The position numbers and the translations under genes are program-made. A DNA stretch of 64,000 nucleotides, taken from Glandiceps talaboti. Its lineage: Eukaryota > Hemichordata > Enteropneusta > Spengelidae. Positions 31,139 to 42,694 of the stretch are shown piece by piece. The stretch covers positions 744,001 through 808,000 of the forward strand of contig NC_135554.1 in assembly GCF_964340395.1 (NCBI RefSeq). Reading direction: 5' to 3'. The notes below the pieces were generated by a model, which saw nothing but the letters and a program-made list of their open reading frames with translations, was not told where the DNA came from and searched no databases. How positions within the stretch are numbered: the first letter of the stretch is position 1; each line of letters begins with the position of its first letter.

Positions 31139-34100
31139 TCATATGTTATATTGCAGTTCATTATGTTCTCTAATTTCACATACGGCATTCTCGATACTCC
31201 AAATTATGCTAAACATGTTCAAATGTCCATTTAATTTGTAATAGTTAAAATCAATAGCTATCCTACGTCGGACGCGTCCAAGAAAGAGGCGAAGTGGACT
31301 TAGCCCTTCTTCCATACGACAGCGAACGATGGCTATTTTAGCTGTTGTCATTAAATAGTTGCAGAGTTGATATCTTTGATGATCCGGTTTTGGTCCAAGT
31401 GGCATTCCCAGGATGTACCAGTTAAATGGGATTGAGTCTTTAGTCAAAATTGTCGAGATTAGTTCATTTACTTTCTTGTTCAGCGGCAATAGTATCGGGC
31501 AGTCTAAAAATAGATGTTCTAGGTTTTCTCTATCACCACAGTGTTGGCACTCTGCATTGATACTAAGCTTACTGAGATACAAATAGTGCTTTGTTGCCAA
31601 GCAACCATGTATTGATCGCCACTGTAGATCGCCATCACGTCTGCTGAGTGGATCGCGATATACACTTTCGAACCTTGGTCTTGTGGTGGTCGGTATTGAT
31701 AAAATATCATGCCAAGGTGTCGGTAGTCTGTCAGCATGTTTGATGTCGAAAATCTTCTTACAAAACAGGTGGTAAATGTCTTTTTGGCACAGTTTGTTGA
31801 AGTACACCTGTTCTGAGTCCCCGTCTTCTTTGTATGAAATGTTGAAGTGGTACAACGAGGGATTGCCTACTTCGACGTCATTTTGACTGAAAAAATGATA
31901 AATTTGTTGAGTCCACTTTGTTGGTATTGACTTCCAAATCAATTGTATTGCCTTTTCAAGCAGTCTTAAGGAATATACGTGACCATTGTCTTGTATTTCT
32001 AAACAAGTTTTTTTGCGTTTTCCGTCAAGTTTGATAAGATCTCTAATCGACACAACTTTACCGTCAATAAAGTGTTGTAAAAAGATAGGCTTTTGTTGTA
32101 CGGCATGAAGTATAAGTGGATTGAGAAAAAGTGGTTCAGAAAGAATATCTGTCAATGTCACGGGATCCCCACTCCGCTCTGGAGAGAGAGATTTCCATGT
32201 CTGTATGGTCTGTTCATAGAAGGGAGGGAGATTGTCAAAAGTTATAGATGGTAGAAGGTCCAAAAGGAATACTCTAGTTCCATAACGAAGGTCAGCGATT
32301 TTTCCAAGGAAATATTCAGAGTAGTTTTGCATGGGATGACTAGAGTCGCAGTATAAAATTTTACGTATGTACATCATGCGAAATGTTTCAATTTTACTTT
32401 GTACGTGAACCAGGCCTTGTCCGCCATGTCGAATAGGCATGCATAATTGTTCATGTGGGAGCCAATGGCGCCCTTGCCAAAAGAAATTAACGAAGAGTGT
32501 TTGTATACAATTGATCAGGTTTTGAGGTGGTCGAAGGCAGAGTAATTTATGCCAAAGTTTTGAGACTGCTAGTTGGTTGATAATAAGTGTTCTTCCCCTG
32601 TAAGACAGAACACTTGCATATGGCCGCCACCTTTTCAAAGTACTTTCAACTGTTTCTACTAGGTTTTCCCAGTTTTTGTCAGAGTAAGTAATGTCGTTTC
32701 CTAGGTAAACACCTAAAACTTTTAAGCCACTACTGTTCCAGTCTAGGCCAAGTGGGCGGTCCTGTCTGTTCTGCCATTTGCCAGACCAAAGCCCTTTTGA
32801 TTTTTGAAAGTTTACCTTAGCGTTTGAAGCACTTTGGTAAATGCCTAGCCAGTGGGTAAGACCTGTAAAGTCGTTTTCACGTGTTATAAAAATATTGATG
32901 TCATCCGCATAGCCTGAAAGGAAACTTTTTTTTAGTTTCTGAACAGGGTACCATGAAACCATGTAGTGCACCGCTGCTGCGTATTTTCTGCAGCAGAGAT
33001 TCAATACATAAAGTGTATAGTTGCCCTGACAATGGACAACCTTGTCTGATACCACGGCCAAATTTGAAAGGTTTTGTTAAGTCGTGATTTATTTTGAGGA
33101 TACTTTCAGCATCACGGTAAATCATACTAATGTAGCTTATAAAAACCTCACCGAATCCAAATGCTTCTAGGGTACGCTGTAAGTAGTAGTAGTGAACACG
33201 ATCAAAGGCTTTCTCTTGATCGAGTGAGACAATAGCCAGTGGAAGATGGTTCTCATTGGTGTACGTTAAGGTGTCTCGTACAAGATGTATGTTATCGAAA
33301 ATTGATCTATTGGGAATACAGTATGTTTGGTCACAGTGTATAACATCTTTGAGCGCAAATTTTAGTCGGAAGGAAAGAGTTTTAGTAAGAATTTTGTAGT
33401 CAGTGCAAAGTAGGGAGACTGGTCTCCAATTTTTGAGGAGACCGTTATCCCCCTTTTTGGGTAAGAGTGTAATCAGTGCCCGGCGGCATGATAGAGGTAA
33501 TCGCCCAGTATTTAGTGAGTCCAGAAAGACTTCATGGTAGTCTTGGCTGAGAACATTCCAGAAGGTTTTGTAAAATTCTGATGGGAGGCCATCTATGCCG
33601 GGTGCTTTATTGTTGCGCAATGCGTGAACTGACTTGGACAATTCGTCGAATGTGATTGGTTGGTCGAGATCAAATTTATTTTCCTCACTTAATTGTGGTA
33701 AATCTTTCAAAATTGTTTCAACTTTTTCAATGTTAATTTCTTCAGGTGAATAGAGATTTTTATAGAAATCTCTCGCAATCGTTCTTATACTTGAGGGATC
33801 TTCGGATATGTTACCATCTGATATTTTAAGATGTGTTATCATTTTCCTAGCACTCCTACGTCTCTCAAGATCGAAAAACAATCTTGTAGATTTGTCATTT
33901 TCGTTAACATGTTGGAAGCGAGAGCGTACCCACACACCTCTATCTTCCGCTTTCAAAAGTCCGTTAAGTTCTGTTTTTTTCTGTTCAAACTCTGTGGAGT
34001 TTATGTCGCCTGATGACAAATTATTCTCCAGGTTGGTGAGGTCTTTTATTAGGTTTTGCTTCATCTGTCGTTGGTGTCTGTGTCTGTCTATACTATATTG

Positions 34101-35070
34101 CTGAGTCAACAGTTTTATTTGAAGTTTTCCGGAGTCCCACCAATTTTGTGAATTGGGGAAATCGGTCTTTTTATCTGTCCATCCTTGCCAAAATTCAGTT
34201 ATGATTTCCTTATAGACTTCATCCTCTAAGAGGGAGGTATTTAGAGCCCAATTAGCACTTTTATGTTTGATGTTGTTCTGACTTATACATATTTTAACTA
34301 TATTATGATCTGAAAAAGTCACAGGAATGATCACAGCGGATTGTACTCTATTTGTAATGTGTTTGCTTACATAGAGACGATCAAGTCGTGCATGTCTGTT
34401 AGGTCCATGCCAAGTATAATTTTGGTCATTTTCATGGTGTTGTCTCCAACAGTCTGTCAGTTTGTATCTTTTAAGAAGTCGTGACAGAAAATTTGAAGAC
34501 TGTGTGTGAGGTTCATGGTGACTATGTCGGTCGATATTTGCTTGTAATGTACAGTTAAAATCCCCACCCAGAACAATTGGATCCGGGGAGGATTGTAACG
34601 AGTGAAGCAATCTTTTTAAGTGTTTAAATGCAACAAGACGGTCTTAACCATCATTGGGATGCATAAATATTTATGAAGTGATAATTGAAACCATTCACTT
34701 TTGCATGAACGTGAAGAAGACGTCCAGGAATGGGGTCTGCCTTGTGCAGGATATCAACCTTTGTTTTTGGAGGGAACATGATTGCAACTCCTCCTGACTG
34801 AGAAGTAAGATGTGAGAACTCAATGTTTCCATGCCATAATATTCTCCATGTCGCTTCGTCACGTTCCAGAGAGTGCGTTTCTTGTAGAAAGACACAGTTG
34901 CAGTCATACCCTGTTTTTAGATTTTCTAGAATAGTAAAGCGTTTTAGAGCATCTCTACAACCACGTGTATTACTGGTGAGAATTGAGAGACAAGTCATAA
35001 GGAGTAGGAATAGAAAACACAGTTTGGTGCGATATCCCATGAAAGATTGAGAGTTTATGAGTTGAGACAT
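31139..35070 (-). pseudogene. Tx1-like LINE ORF2: APE endonuclease and reverse transcriptase, two breaks
   Basis: Three adjoining frames make one ORF2. The first (35070-34651) holds the endonuclease start, with SNTRGCRDALKRF and the catalytic FLQETHS. A one-base shift plus an in-frame TAA (about 34646) separates it from the second (34610-32901): IVLGGDFNCTL and FSDHNIV endonuclease motifs, then RT with NNKAPGIDGLPSEFY, PKKGD...NWRPVSLL, SLDQEKAFDRV and GRGIRQGCPLSGQLY. A frameshift in a T8 run (about 32928) leads to the third (33061-31139), which opens with the catalytic GYADDINIF followed by the thumb and a C-terminal Cys/His motif (CQHCGDRENLEHLFLDCP). All catalytic motifs survive. Confidence 0.92.
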
Positions 35071-35091
35071 TAGAAGGAAGAACTTAGACCT

Positions 35092-36873
35092 CTACTTTTC
35101 AAATCGTTTCTCCATTAGTTTACTAATTCTCTGTTTTAGTGATTTACTTGTGGATGACTGTACTTTGATTGACAAAGCTTGTAACAGCTTATCAAAGTCC
35201 AGGCAGAAAATTCTGCATCGTTTAACATGATTTTTGTAACCTTTAATGTTGTTGAGAAAGACGTCTATTTTTTCTTGTGATGGAATTTCGTCGCATTGAG
35301 AGAGTGGGCCAAGATTTTGCGCAGCCGCTGCGTTGTTTTGTGATAAATTTTCGTCGCTTTCGTCGGAGTTGCTATCGAGTTCCGTATCACTTGTACATGT
35401 ATTTGTTTTTTGTGTGATAGGGAGGTCATGTTCCTCCGAGGTATCGGCGGCGGCGTCGTCGTCGTCTTTTTTTGTTTTGTGTCTGTGGTGCTCGGTTTGT
35501 TCAGTTTCGCTTTTGTTTGGAGTTTTTTGTGAATCGTCTGTAAACTTAAGCCGAACCATTCCTTTACTGCTAGTGACAGATGTTTCGGGTAGTTCGATAG
35601 CGTTTTCATATTCGATAGCGTCTTCGTATTCGTTTTCAGAGTCAGATAATGCCACGCACTTATTTTTCGAAGTGATATTTAGATCTTCGTCACTGTCCCG
35701 ATCAACATTGTCAATTGTTCGTTTTGTCGACTCTTGCACCTGTGAATGTTGTTGTGTGGGCATTGGAACATCTGTTTCAATTGTAGAGTTGGTAGAGAGG
35801 GGTTCACTGTGATTGGTGTTTATGTTTATGTGATTTGTGTCATTGTCGTGTCGTGTGTTTCAGCACTATCGGTGGAAAAATTTCTTTTTCCGTTTTCATT
35901 TGGGATAATTTGTTCATTTGTTGTTTTCTGGTTGTTGTCGTTGTTGTTATCAGTCAGGTCATCAGGGGATGAGCGACGTGTTACACTCCCGTCATCATCC
36001 CCATCACAAGTGGTATCATTGTTGTTGTCATTTGCGTTTTCAGTGGGTTGGGTTTGGTCGTCTTTTTGAACTGTTTCATTGATTTTGTTTTGTGGGCAGT
36101 TTTTTCAAACGTGACCCTTTCCTTTACATTGAAAACATGTTAGTTCATCAGTAGAGATGTACACGGGGTATTGTTTCCCTTTGTGATAGACACGAATCAG
36201 TGTTTTATTTAAGGGCGGTAAGTAGGTAAAATCTACCGGGGTTCCCACATCATTTTACCGGGGTTCCCCACCTAAACTATGATACATTGCATGGGAAGCA
36301 CTACCAGTTTTACCTCTTTCCCCCTTTCTGTTACCGGGGTTCCCAAACCTTAGCAAAAACACTGCGAATAACGCCGTCGAAGTTTTTAAACATTGGGTGA
36401 AGGATAATGTATACCTTCCTTCGTAAAGATTTGACGTGTTTTAGGTCCTGTCTACGGCATCCAAGTGATATAAATCTGAAAGTATGTTCTAGGACTTTAC
36501 CATACTCTCCAAGCTTTTCAGAGAGGAGTGCATTAGAAATAAAAGGTGGAACATTGGATATGATAACTTTTGTAGCCGGCTGAACCATTGGGCTTGGTTG
36601 TGTAAAGAAGTCCTTTACATTGACCCCTTGTACACATGCTTCGTTGACTTGCTTAGCGGTGCTCACAAAAACAACAACAGCTTTGTTCATTCTAGAGGCT
36701 GCAAGAACAGCACTTGGACCTAATAAACTTGCAACACCTTCAACATAGTCATTAACAGTTGCGCCATCGATGCTATTCATTTTCAAGCCATTTCTCATGG
36801 ACAAATTGGAAAAGATATGTTCGATGTCCTCGTCGGCGACTTCGGCCGGGGTCGCCGATTGGGCGGAAGCCAT
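35092..36873 (-). pseudogene. Tx1-like LINE ORF1 (RNA-binding protein), broken
   Basis: The N-terminal frame (36873-36331) carries ASRMNKAVVVFVSTAKQVNE and VIISNVPPFISNALLSEKL, then SLGCRRQDLKHVKSLRRKVY, the signature N-terminal region of Tx1-type ORF1 proteins. A roughly 140-bp insertion (about 36205-36345) interrupts it. The frame resumes with YPVYISTDELTCFQCKGKGH, a CCHC zinc knuckle in which a TGA replaces one codon before KNCP (about 36104). A long acidic Asn/Asp/Ser-rich C-terminal half follows to 35092. Frameshifts near 35.8-35.9 kb are needed to join the parts. Confidence 0.85.
36205..36345. mobile_element. Small insertion with three ACCGGGGTTCCC repeats inside ORF1
   Basis: CTACCGGGGTTCCCAC, TTACCGGGGTTCCCCACC and TTACCGGGGTTCCCAAACC occur within 140 bp that has no coding match to ORF1. 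It interrupts the protein between the LRRKVY region and the zinc knuckle. A GTAGGTAAAAT / GTTTTACCTC pair suggests weak inverted symmetry. It is likely a short MITE-like insertion, class unknown. Confidence 0.5.
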
Positions 36874-37081
36874 ATTGACGTGGCTTGCCGACCCAACCCA
36901 CTAAATCAAAATCCAAAGTAATCACAAAAGACGGAAGCAAAAAAGGTTCTCAAAAACCGACATATGACCTATATAAGGTCTTATCAGTCTTGAGGGAGCA
37001 AAATAAGAAAGAAATAACTCACGAATTGTACGAAACCAATACAGAATATGCAGAGCTCTTCTTTCTCCGTGTTCACCGTGT

Positions 37082-37084
<3 letters not shown>

Positions 37085-37140
<56 letters not shown>
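37085..37140. repeat. (GA)n microsatellite, right flank of Tx1-like LINE
   Basis: About 27 GA units ending in GCGCGCGC. Same strand phase as the left (GA)n at 30727-30948. Confidence 0.97.
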
Positions 37141-37142
<2 letters not shown>

Positions 37143-37350
37143 CGCAGGCCCCAATATCAGCGCACAGTACTATGGTGGTAATGACGAAAATGTACACATA
37201 GAGACGACCTTCCCCAAGAAAATAAACCTACGACTATGTTCTGTAAAACGCTCCTTATCGAAATTCAGAACGGCCATAATGTATTTATCCATAAACCCCA
37301 TGATGTCGATGATATTACGAGTGAATGCTCCAACCCCAATGCATCTGACG

Positions 37351-37790
37351 GTGTTTGGAATAATCTTTAAGTTCTGCTCAGCTGTCACTGACAACAGTGA
37401 GCGTGAGTGTTTGGAATAACCTTTAAGCTCTGCTCAGCTGCAACTGACAATAGTGAACGTGAGTGTTTGGAATAATCTTTAAGTTCTGCTCAGCTGTCAC
37501 TGACAATAGTGAACGTGAGTGTTTGAAATAACCTTTAAGCTCTGCTCAGCTGTCACTGACAATAGTGAATGCGAGTGTTTGGAATAACCTTTAAGCTCTG
37601 CTCAGCAGTCACTGACAACAGTGAACGTAAGTGTTTGGAATAACCTTTAACTTTAAGCGCTGCTCAGCTGTCACTGACAATAGTGAATGCGAGTGTTTGA
37701 AATAACCTTTAAGTTCTGCTCAGCTGTCACTGACAATAGTGAACGTGAGTGTTTGGAATAACCTTTAAGCTCTGCTCAGCTGTCACTGAC
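37351..37790. repeat. 56-bp minisatellite, about 8 copies
   Basis: Unit GTGTTTGGAATAACCTTTAA, GCTCTGCTCAGCTGTCACTG, ACAATAGTGAACGTGA. One unit is longer, with an extra CTTTAA. The region 37141-37350 holds no supported feature. Confidence 0.93.
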
Positions 37791-38069
37791 ATGTATGAAT
37801 GCTCAATGGATTTCAATAGTATATACGGTATTTCCTCATGTTAGCACCCTTAAACGGGCAAGCGACCAGTGCTTTGGTTCAGACAATGTCTAATTTTAGA
37901 ATAGTTGCAGTAGACTGCCCATCCCCACCCTCCCTCCTGACCATGTATTTGTTCATTAAAGGAAGACTGGCAAGTCCACAATAACGGATAAATTGTTCAC
38001 AGTAACAATCATGGGTACTTGAAGTGTTTTGGTACCTTATCCATTACCGTAAATAAAAGTCGATCAGAT

Positions 38070-38410
38070 CAGTAGTAAAGGTAAAGACGTCAATTTTGGG
38101 CACAGATAATGGATATAAACTAAAATTTTAGTCTTCAAAATTTTGTGTCATTTCGAGCAATATGAACCCACTTTGCCATCCACGGCAATTCAACACATAT
38201 ATGTCAATCATTAACTTGAGAACTTGCAAGGCCAGATTGAAATATGTACAAAGTATAGACCACACATGAGGTAGAGACACCAAATTTAGCACAGCTTATG
38301 AATATAAACTAAAATTTGGTGCTGTTTCAAGCATCGGAACCCACCTTGCCACAGACACAACATAGCCATACTCACTTAAGATCATAACTAAATGACCAAG
38401 TTGAATAGAG
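38070..38410. repeat. Degenerate direct duplication, about 2 x 180 bp
   Basis: The landmarks AGTAAAGGTAAAGACGTCAA, TTTTGGGCACAGATAATGGA, TATAAACTAAAATTT and GAACCCACTTTGCCA recur, diverged, about 180 bases later (GAGGTAGAGACACCAAATTT, AGCACAGCTTATGAATATAA, GGAACCCACCTTGCCA). The stretch 37791-38069 is featureless. Confidence 0.65.
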
Positions 38411-38439
38411 AAATTGCGTGATGTCTACATCTTCACACA

Positions 38440-38710
38440 TCATGCACACATGGCTGGCCATGTGTTCAACTTCTGTTTACATTTGGGACGTAAGTAATGA
38501 AGGTATTCAGTAATTCATAGCCCAAGTTTTTTTTCCACATTTTTACTAATTAAAAGATTTTGTATTAAATAACTTAAAAATAAATTAGATCAAATGGTAT
38601 ATCTAACCTTAGAGGTTAAATTTAGTTTGTAATTTGTTTCGCACTAAATATGCTTAAATTCAGATGACGAATTCACAGCTCAAGTTGTACAACTGGTGAT
38701 TGTATAGCTA
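38440..38710 (+). repeat. Relic of the module shared with the MITE and hAT-like element
   Basis: Contains GTAAGTAATGAAGGTATTCAGTAATTCATAGCCCAAG..., an AAAAGATTTTGTATTAAATAACTTA region, TTTAGTTTGTAATTTGTTTCG and CAGATGACGAATTCACAGCTCAAG, matching in order the interior at about 44640-44875 (same orientation) and 11515-11760 (inverted). It has no terminal repeats here. The interval 38711-39296 is otherwise plain intron. Confidence 0.65.
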
Positions 38711-39296
38711 GATAGCTACAGTAGGATGATACATCCTGTGGAATGGTTCTGCATCATCTCTCTTTGTCAAACAGAGATGCTGTCATGCACACCAATGTCA
38801 ATTTGGTCTCCTTGTTATTCTCAGAATTTGTTGTGAAACAATTATGCTATCATAAATATTAAGGAGTTCACAATTGGAGAAGCATAAAATTAAGTATGAT
38901 GAACCATGACATACTAATCTTGTAAGTAGATTTTACATCGCACTGGTTGCCAATCTTATCAATTTCGATGTGTGGCTACATTACATTACATTCTGAAATT
39001 GTTACAGTTTACTTTACTGTGACATGTCAGTCATTCACAACATGTTATTTGTTTCATTTTTGTGCTCTTAATTATTATGTTGTTTCCAGACATCCAACAC
39101 TCCTAGTTCCCGGAATTATTATGTATCTTCAGAGATTTTTCTCAGTCTGTTTTGTTTGCATTTGCAACATTTACAATAAATATCAGACATGGTTTTAGCC
39201 TCAACAAAAATAGGAAACGTGGTTAACCGTCCATGCACCAGTTGAGGGTGTGGGCAGGTTAAATCCCACATCAGTACGGTAAATGTATAAACTTAC

Positions 39297-39450
39297 CTGT
39301 AGCTGCACCACAAAGGTGTTTACTGATAGCTACAATGGCTTGATGACTGTCTGCTATACTTGCTACTTTACTCAGACATAAATGTTCAATGTCCATTCGA
39401 AGACGCTCAAATTTGGGGCCATCACTTGGTCCTTTGTGTAGATTATCAAA
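39297..39450 (-). CDS. TRMT13: TRMT13 internal exon (methyltransferase domain)
   Basis: A 154-bp exon bounded by an acceptor (TATGTCTTAG at 39451-39460) and a donor (GTAAGT at 39291-39296). It starts in phase 0 with FDNLHKGPSDGPKFERLRMD and continues IEHLCLSKVASIADSHQAIV to AISKHLCGAAT plus a split Asp codon. KHLCGxATD followed by LALRCL (supplied by the exon at 14590-15269) is a TRM13 hallmark near the catalytic domain. The 5' boundary joins RYK of the exon at 57977-58065 in phase 0, as in orthologues where a variable linker precedes FERLxxDIxHL. No frame damage. This small exon lies between two introns of 18.5 kb and 24.0 kb packed with transposons. Confidence 0.93.
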
Positions 39451-39976
39451 CTAAGACATAAGGAAGAAAAAATGACTTTATCATGATATCAATACCATGA
39501 GGAGTCTTCTATTGTCTCTCACATGTGTACTCAAAAGAAAATATTAACTTTATAGTGTCTATTAAAATCAACTAAAATAAAACAACAACCACATCCTGTT
39601 TTAATGATACAGATATGACTATTGTTTAATCAGAAAATATAAGTTTGTGTGCGATAGTCATGAAAAGTGTCTGGTAAAAATTAAGTTTTTCATTTCTAAA
39701 ATCAGAAGTATTCAATGATATCCAATGACAATTGACGTCAAATTAAAGGTCAAAGGTTACATTCTAAATTATTTTTGAGACACAGGTTGCAATTCTCAGT
39801 ACCTATATTATCATTTTACTATACACTAGAGAGTAAAAATAGAGAGAATAAGTCAACCTTGTTCTATTGTTCTATTTTATAGGTACTGAGAAATGCAGTT
39901 GTCAAGTTGTCAACCAAGAGGCCAAATGATTCTTACTTTTAGGTTACACCTACATGTAGGTTTAAAATACTAATAA
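39451..39976. other. Plain intron sequence
   Basis: AT-rich, no ORF. A CTCAGTACCTAT / ATAGGTACTGAG inverted pair (about 39795-39806 and 39881-39892) could form a loosely spaced stem. Confidence 0.5.
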
Positions 39977-41068
39977 TGACAATTGGATTGCCACAGATAA
40001 TTAATATCATAATGTAATGACAATTGGACAGCCATAGTTTATTAATATCATAATGTAATGACAATTGGACAGCCATAGTTTATTAATATCATAATGTAAT
40101 GACAATTGGACAGCCATAGTTTATTAATATCATAATGTAATGACATTTGGATAGTCATAGTTTATTAATATCATAATGTAATGACAATTGGACAGCCATA
40201 GTTTATTAATATCATAATGTAATGACATTTGGATAGTCATAGTTTATTAATATCATAATGTAATGACATTTGGATAGTCATAGTTTATTAATATCATAAT
40301 GTAATGACAATTGGACAGCCATAGTTTATTAATATCATAATGTAATGACATTTGGACAGCCATAGTTTATTAATATCATAATGTAATGACATTTGGATAG
40401 CCATAGTTTATTAATATTATAATGTAATGACAATTGGATAGCCATAGTTTATTAATATCATAATGTAATGACAATTGGATAGTCATAGTTTATTAATATC
40501 ATAATGTAATGACAATTGGACAGCCATAGTTTATTAATATCATAATGTAATGACAATTGGATAGTCATAGTTTATTAATATCATAATGTAATGACATTTG
40601 GACAGCCATAGTTTATTAATATCATAATGTAATGACATTTGGATAGTCATAGTCTATTAATATCATAATGTAATGACATTTGGATAGTCATAGTTTATTA
40701 ATATCATAATGTAATGACATTTGGACAGCCATAGTTTATTAATATCATAATGTAATGACATTTGGATAGTCATAGTTTATTAATATCATAATGTAATGAC
40801 ATTTGGATAGTCATAGTTTATTAATACCATAATGTAATGACATTTGGATAGTCATAGTTTATTAATATCATAATGTAATGACATTTGGATAGCCATAGTT
40901 TATTAATATTATAATGTAATGACATTTGGACAGCCATAGTTTATTAATATCATAATGTAATGACATTTGGATAGCCATAGATAATTAATATCATAATGTA
41001 ATGACAATTGGACAGCCATAGTTTATTAATATCATAATGTAATGACATTTGGATAGCCATAGTTTATT
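39977..41068. repeat. 41-bp satellite, array A (about 27 copies)
   Basis: Unit TGACAATTGGACAGCCATAG, TTTATTAATATCATAATGTA, A. The recurrent alternatives are AATTGG/ATTTGG, ACAGCC/ATAGCC/ATAGTC and TAATATC/TGATATC/TAATATTA. It is the same satellite as 47443-57880; the DIRS-like element separates the two. Confidence 0.97.
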
Positions 41069-41354
41069 TATACCCACATATTGGGTACCTGTTACTGTCC
41101 TTGTGTGAATGTAGAATGAAGTAGTGAGACTAGCAAGTATGTCTAGAAAAACTAGAGCTTTAATGTCCTAGTAACAAACTAACTTGTTAAATCAATAACG
41201 AAATACATACACAAACTTTGGCTATCTTGAGGGCTACTCAGCACCACTTGCAGCTGGGAAGATCACCAGCAGGTGTAAGGAGTATAGGCTACCTGGGGAG
41301 GTCCCAGCAGATAGGTCCTATGTGTGCTCCTGAATGTAAAACATACTAGTAAGT

Positions 41355-41555
41355 AAACCGAAAAGATCACCCAGGGAGGACCCGGCAGGTGTCGTAACCA
41401 TAGCTACCTGGGGAGAACCCGGCAGACATAGCTAGGTGGTGAATTGTACAGGGGTAATTTGCAGTAAACCGAGAAGAGCACCTGGGGAGGACCCGGCAGG
41501 CGTCTGTATACTAGCTACCTGGGGAGGACCCGGCAGACATAGCTAGGTGAATGAA
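41355..41555. repeat. Direct repeats in the DIRS-like 3' region (about 2 x 100 bp)
   Basis: GTAAACCGAAAAGATCACC, AGGGAGGACCCGGCAGGTGT, TAGCTACCTGGGGAGAACCC and GGCAGACATAGCTAGGTG recur about 100 bp later with few changes. A weaker related block lies at about 41250-41325. Split or repeated termini of this kind are typical of DIRS/Ngaro elements. Confidence 0.75.
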
Positions 41556-41732
41556 TTTGTATTTGAAATGAGCTGATTGATTAGTTTTCAGCTGACTGTA
41601 AACTGTATTGGGGTAATTGAACAAGGGGAATGGATGCTGAGCAGTGAATGTAACGAATGCCCCCAAGACAGTTAAAGTTAGTGGAGACCAAATGAAAGTA
41701 GATTAGAAGCCTCCAGATGCATATAGAATACT

Positions 41733-42660
41733 CTATGTGTGTGTCATGCTGACTTGTGCTTGCTGAATGTCTTTCTTAGCAATCCGTATATATCTAGTAT
41801 AGCAGTTCGATGACCACCTGCCAAGATTCTGTATCATGTGATCTTCGATTCCGATTGCCGCAGCTGATGTAGCTGCTCCAATACGAAATGAGTGTCCACA
41901 GAATTTGGACATGTCCAGTCCGATTGTACTTAGTATGTGTCGTAAGTAGCCAATGAATTGTCCTCGAGTGAGAATTCCCTTATCTTGATCAAAGAATAGA
42001 GGTGATAAGTTCGTTGCACCTTGACGGCGGCGAAGAGGTAGTAACTGTTTCATAGAGCCCAGTGTGTTTAGCGCTGGAATGTTGAAAATATGGATTGGTG
42101 TCCTATTGCCAAATGGGTCAGTTTTTGACCTCCGCAATATGACTGTATAATGGGAATTATCCTGCGACCACACAATGTCACACAGTCGTATTACAGATGA
42201 TGTATCTACCGTGTTCCTGACTGTAAATTCTCCACAGCGTAGGAAACCGAAGAAGGCCATCTGGCATGCACATAGCAGAAGCAGATCGACGTTGAAAGAG
42301 AAGACTTTATTCTGTAGCGCAGAAGTGATACTACATAAGATATTGTATGTGATTGGAAAACGTTTTTCAGTGTTTATTCCTGTAATTGCTTGACTTCGTT
42401 TTACCCCCTTCAATATGTACTCCAACCTCTCTGAATTGGCAAAGGGGTCAGTATTTCCTTCCTGTAAGTAATGGAAATGTATCCCTGCTAGGTACAGCTT
42501 AATAGTATTGTATTTCAAGTCGAGATATTGATGACAGAATGTAACAAAACCTATAAGTATGGTCTCGGAAGTGTGCCTGGTCGAGTGATGACACCACACA
42601 TAGTGCTGAATTGGATTAATCGTGTCATCGCAGTCTGATATGCTTTGGCTGTCTGGTTGC
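41733..42660 (-). pseudogene. DIRS-like tyrosine recombinase
   Basis: A 288-codon frame (42599-41733), with a likely N-terminal extension in another frame (GKQIVDMLLATRQPKHIRLR, about 42683-42625). Tyrosine recombinase residues: Arg in FFGFLRCGEFT, the box CGHSFRIGAATSAA (His-x-x-Arg) and the terminal nucleophile region LGRWSSNCYTRYIR. Such enzymes integrate circular cDNA without target duplication. The catalytic core looks intact, but the start is uncertain. Confidence 0.87.
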
Positions 42661-42694
42661 TAATAGCATGTCCACAATTTGTTTACCTGCAGGT

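Larger units (their letters stand above)
30949..37084 (-). mobile_element. Tx1/L1-clade non-LTR retrotransposon, nearly full length, in (GA)n
   Basis: A 6.1-kb minus-strand element with a 5'UTR (about 37084-36874), ORF1 (36873-35092), ORF2 (35070-31139) and a 190-bp 3'UTR. Both edges abut GA microsatellites (30727-30948 and 37085-37138), i.e. (TC)n in the element's own direction. Several Tx1-clade lineages are known to insert specifically into microsatellites or repeated genes. The small number of lesions suggests moderate age. Confidence 0.85.

Noticed and set aside
35333-36069. Plus-strand frames of 159 and 107 codons rich in Ser, Val and Phe
   Set aside because: Antisense shadows of the acidic, Asp/Ser-rich LINE ORF1 on the minus strand.
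36885-37181. 98-codon plus-strand frame starting MPTQPTKSKSK
   Set aside because: It overlaps the 5'UTR of the minus-strand LINE and runs into (GA)n. No recognised domain.
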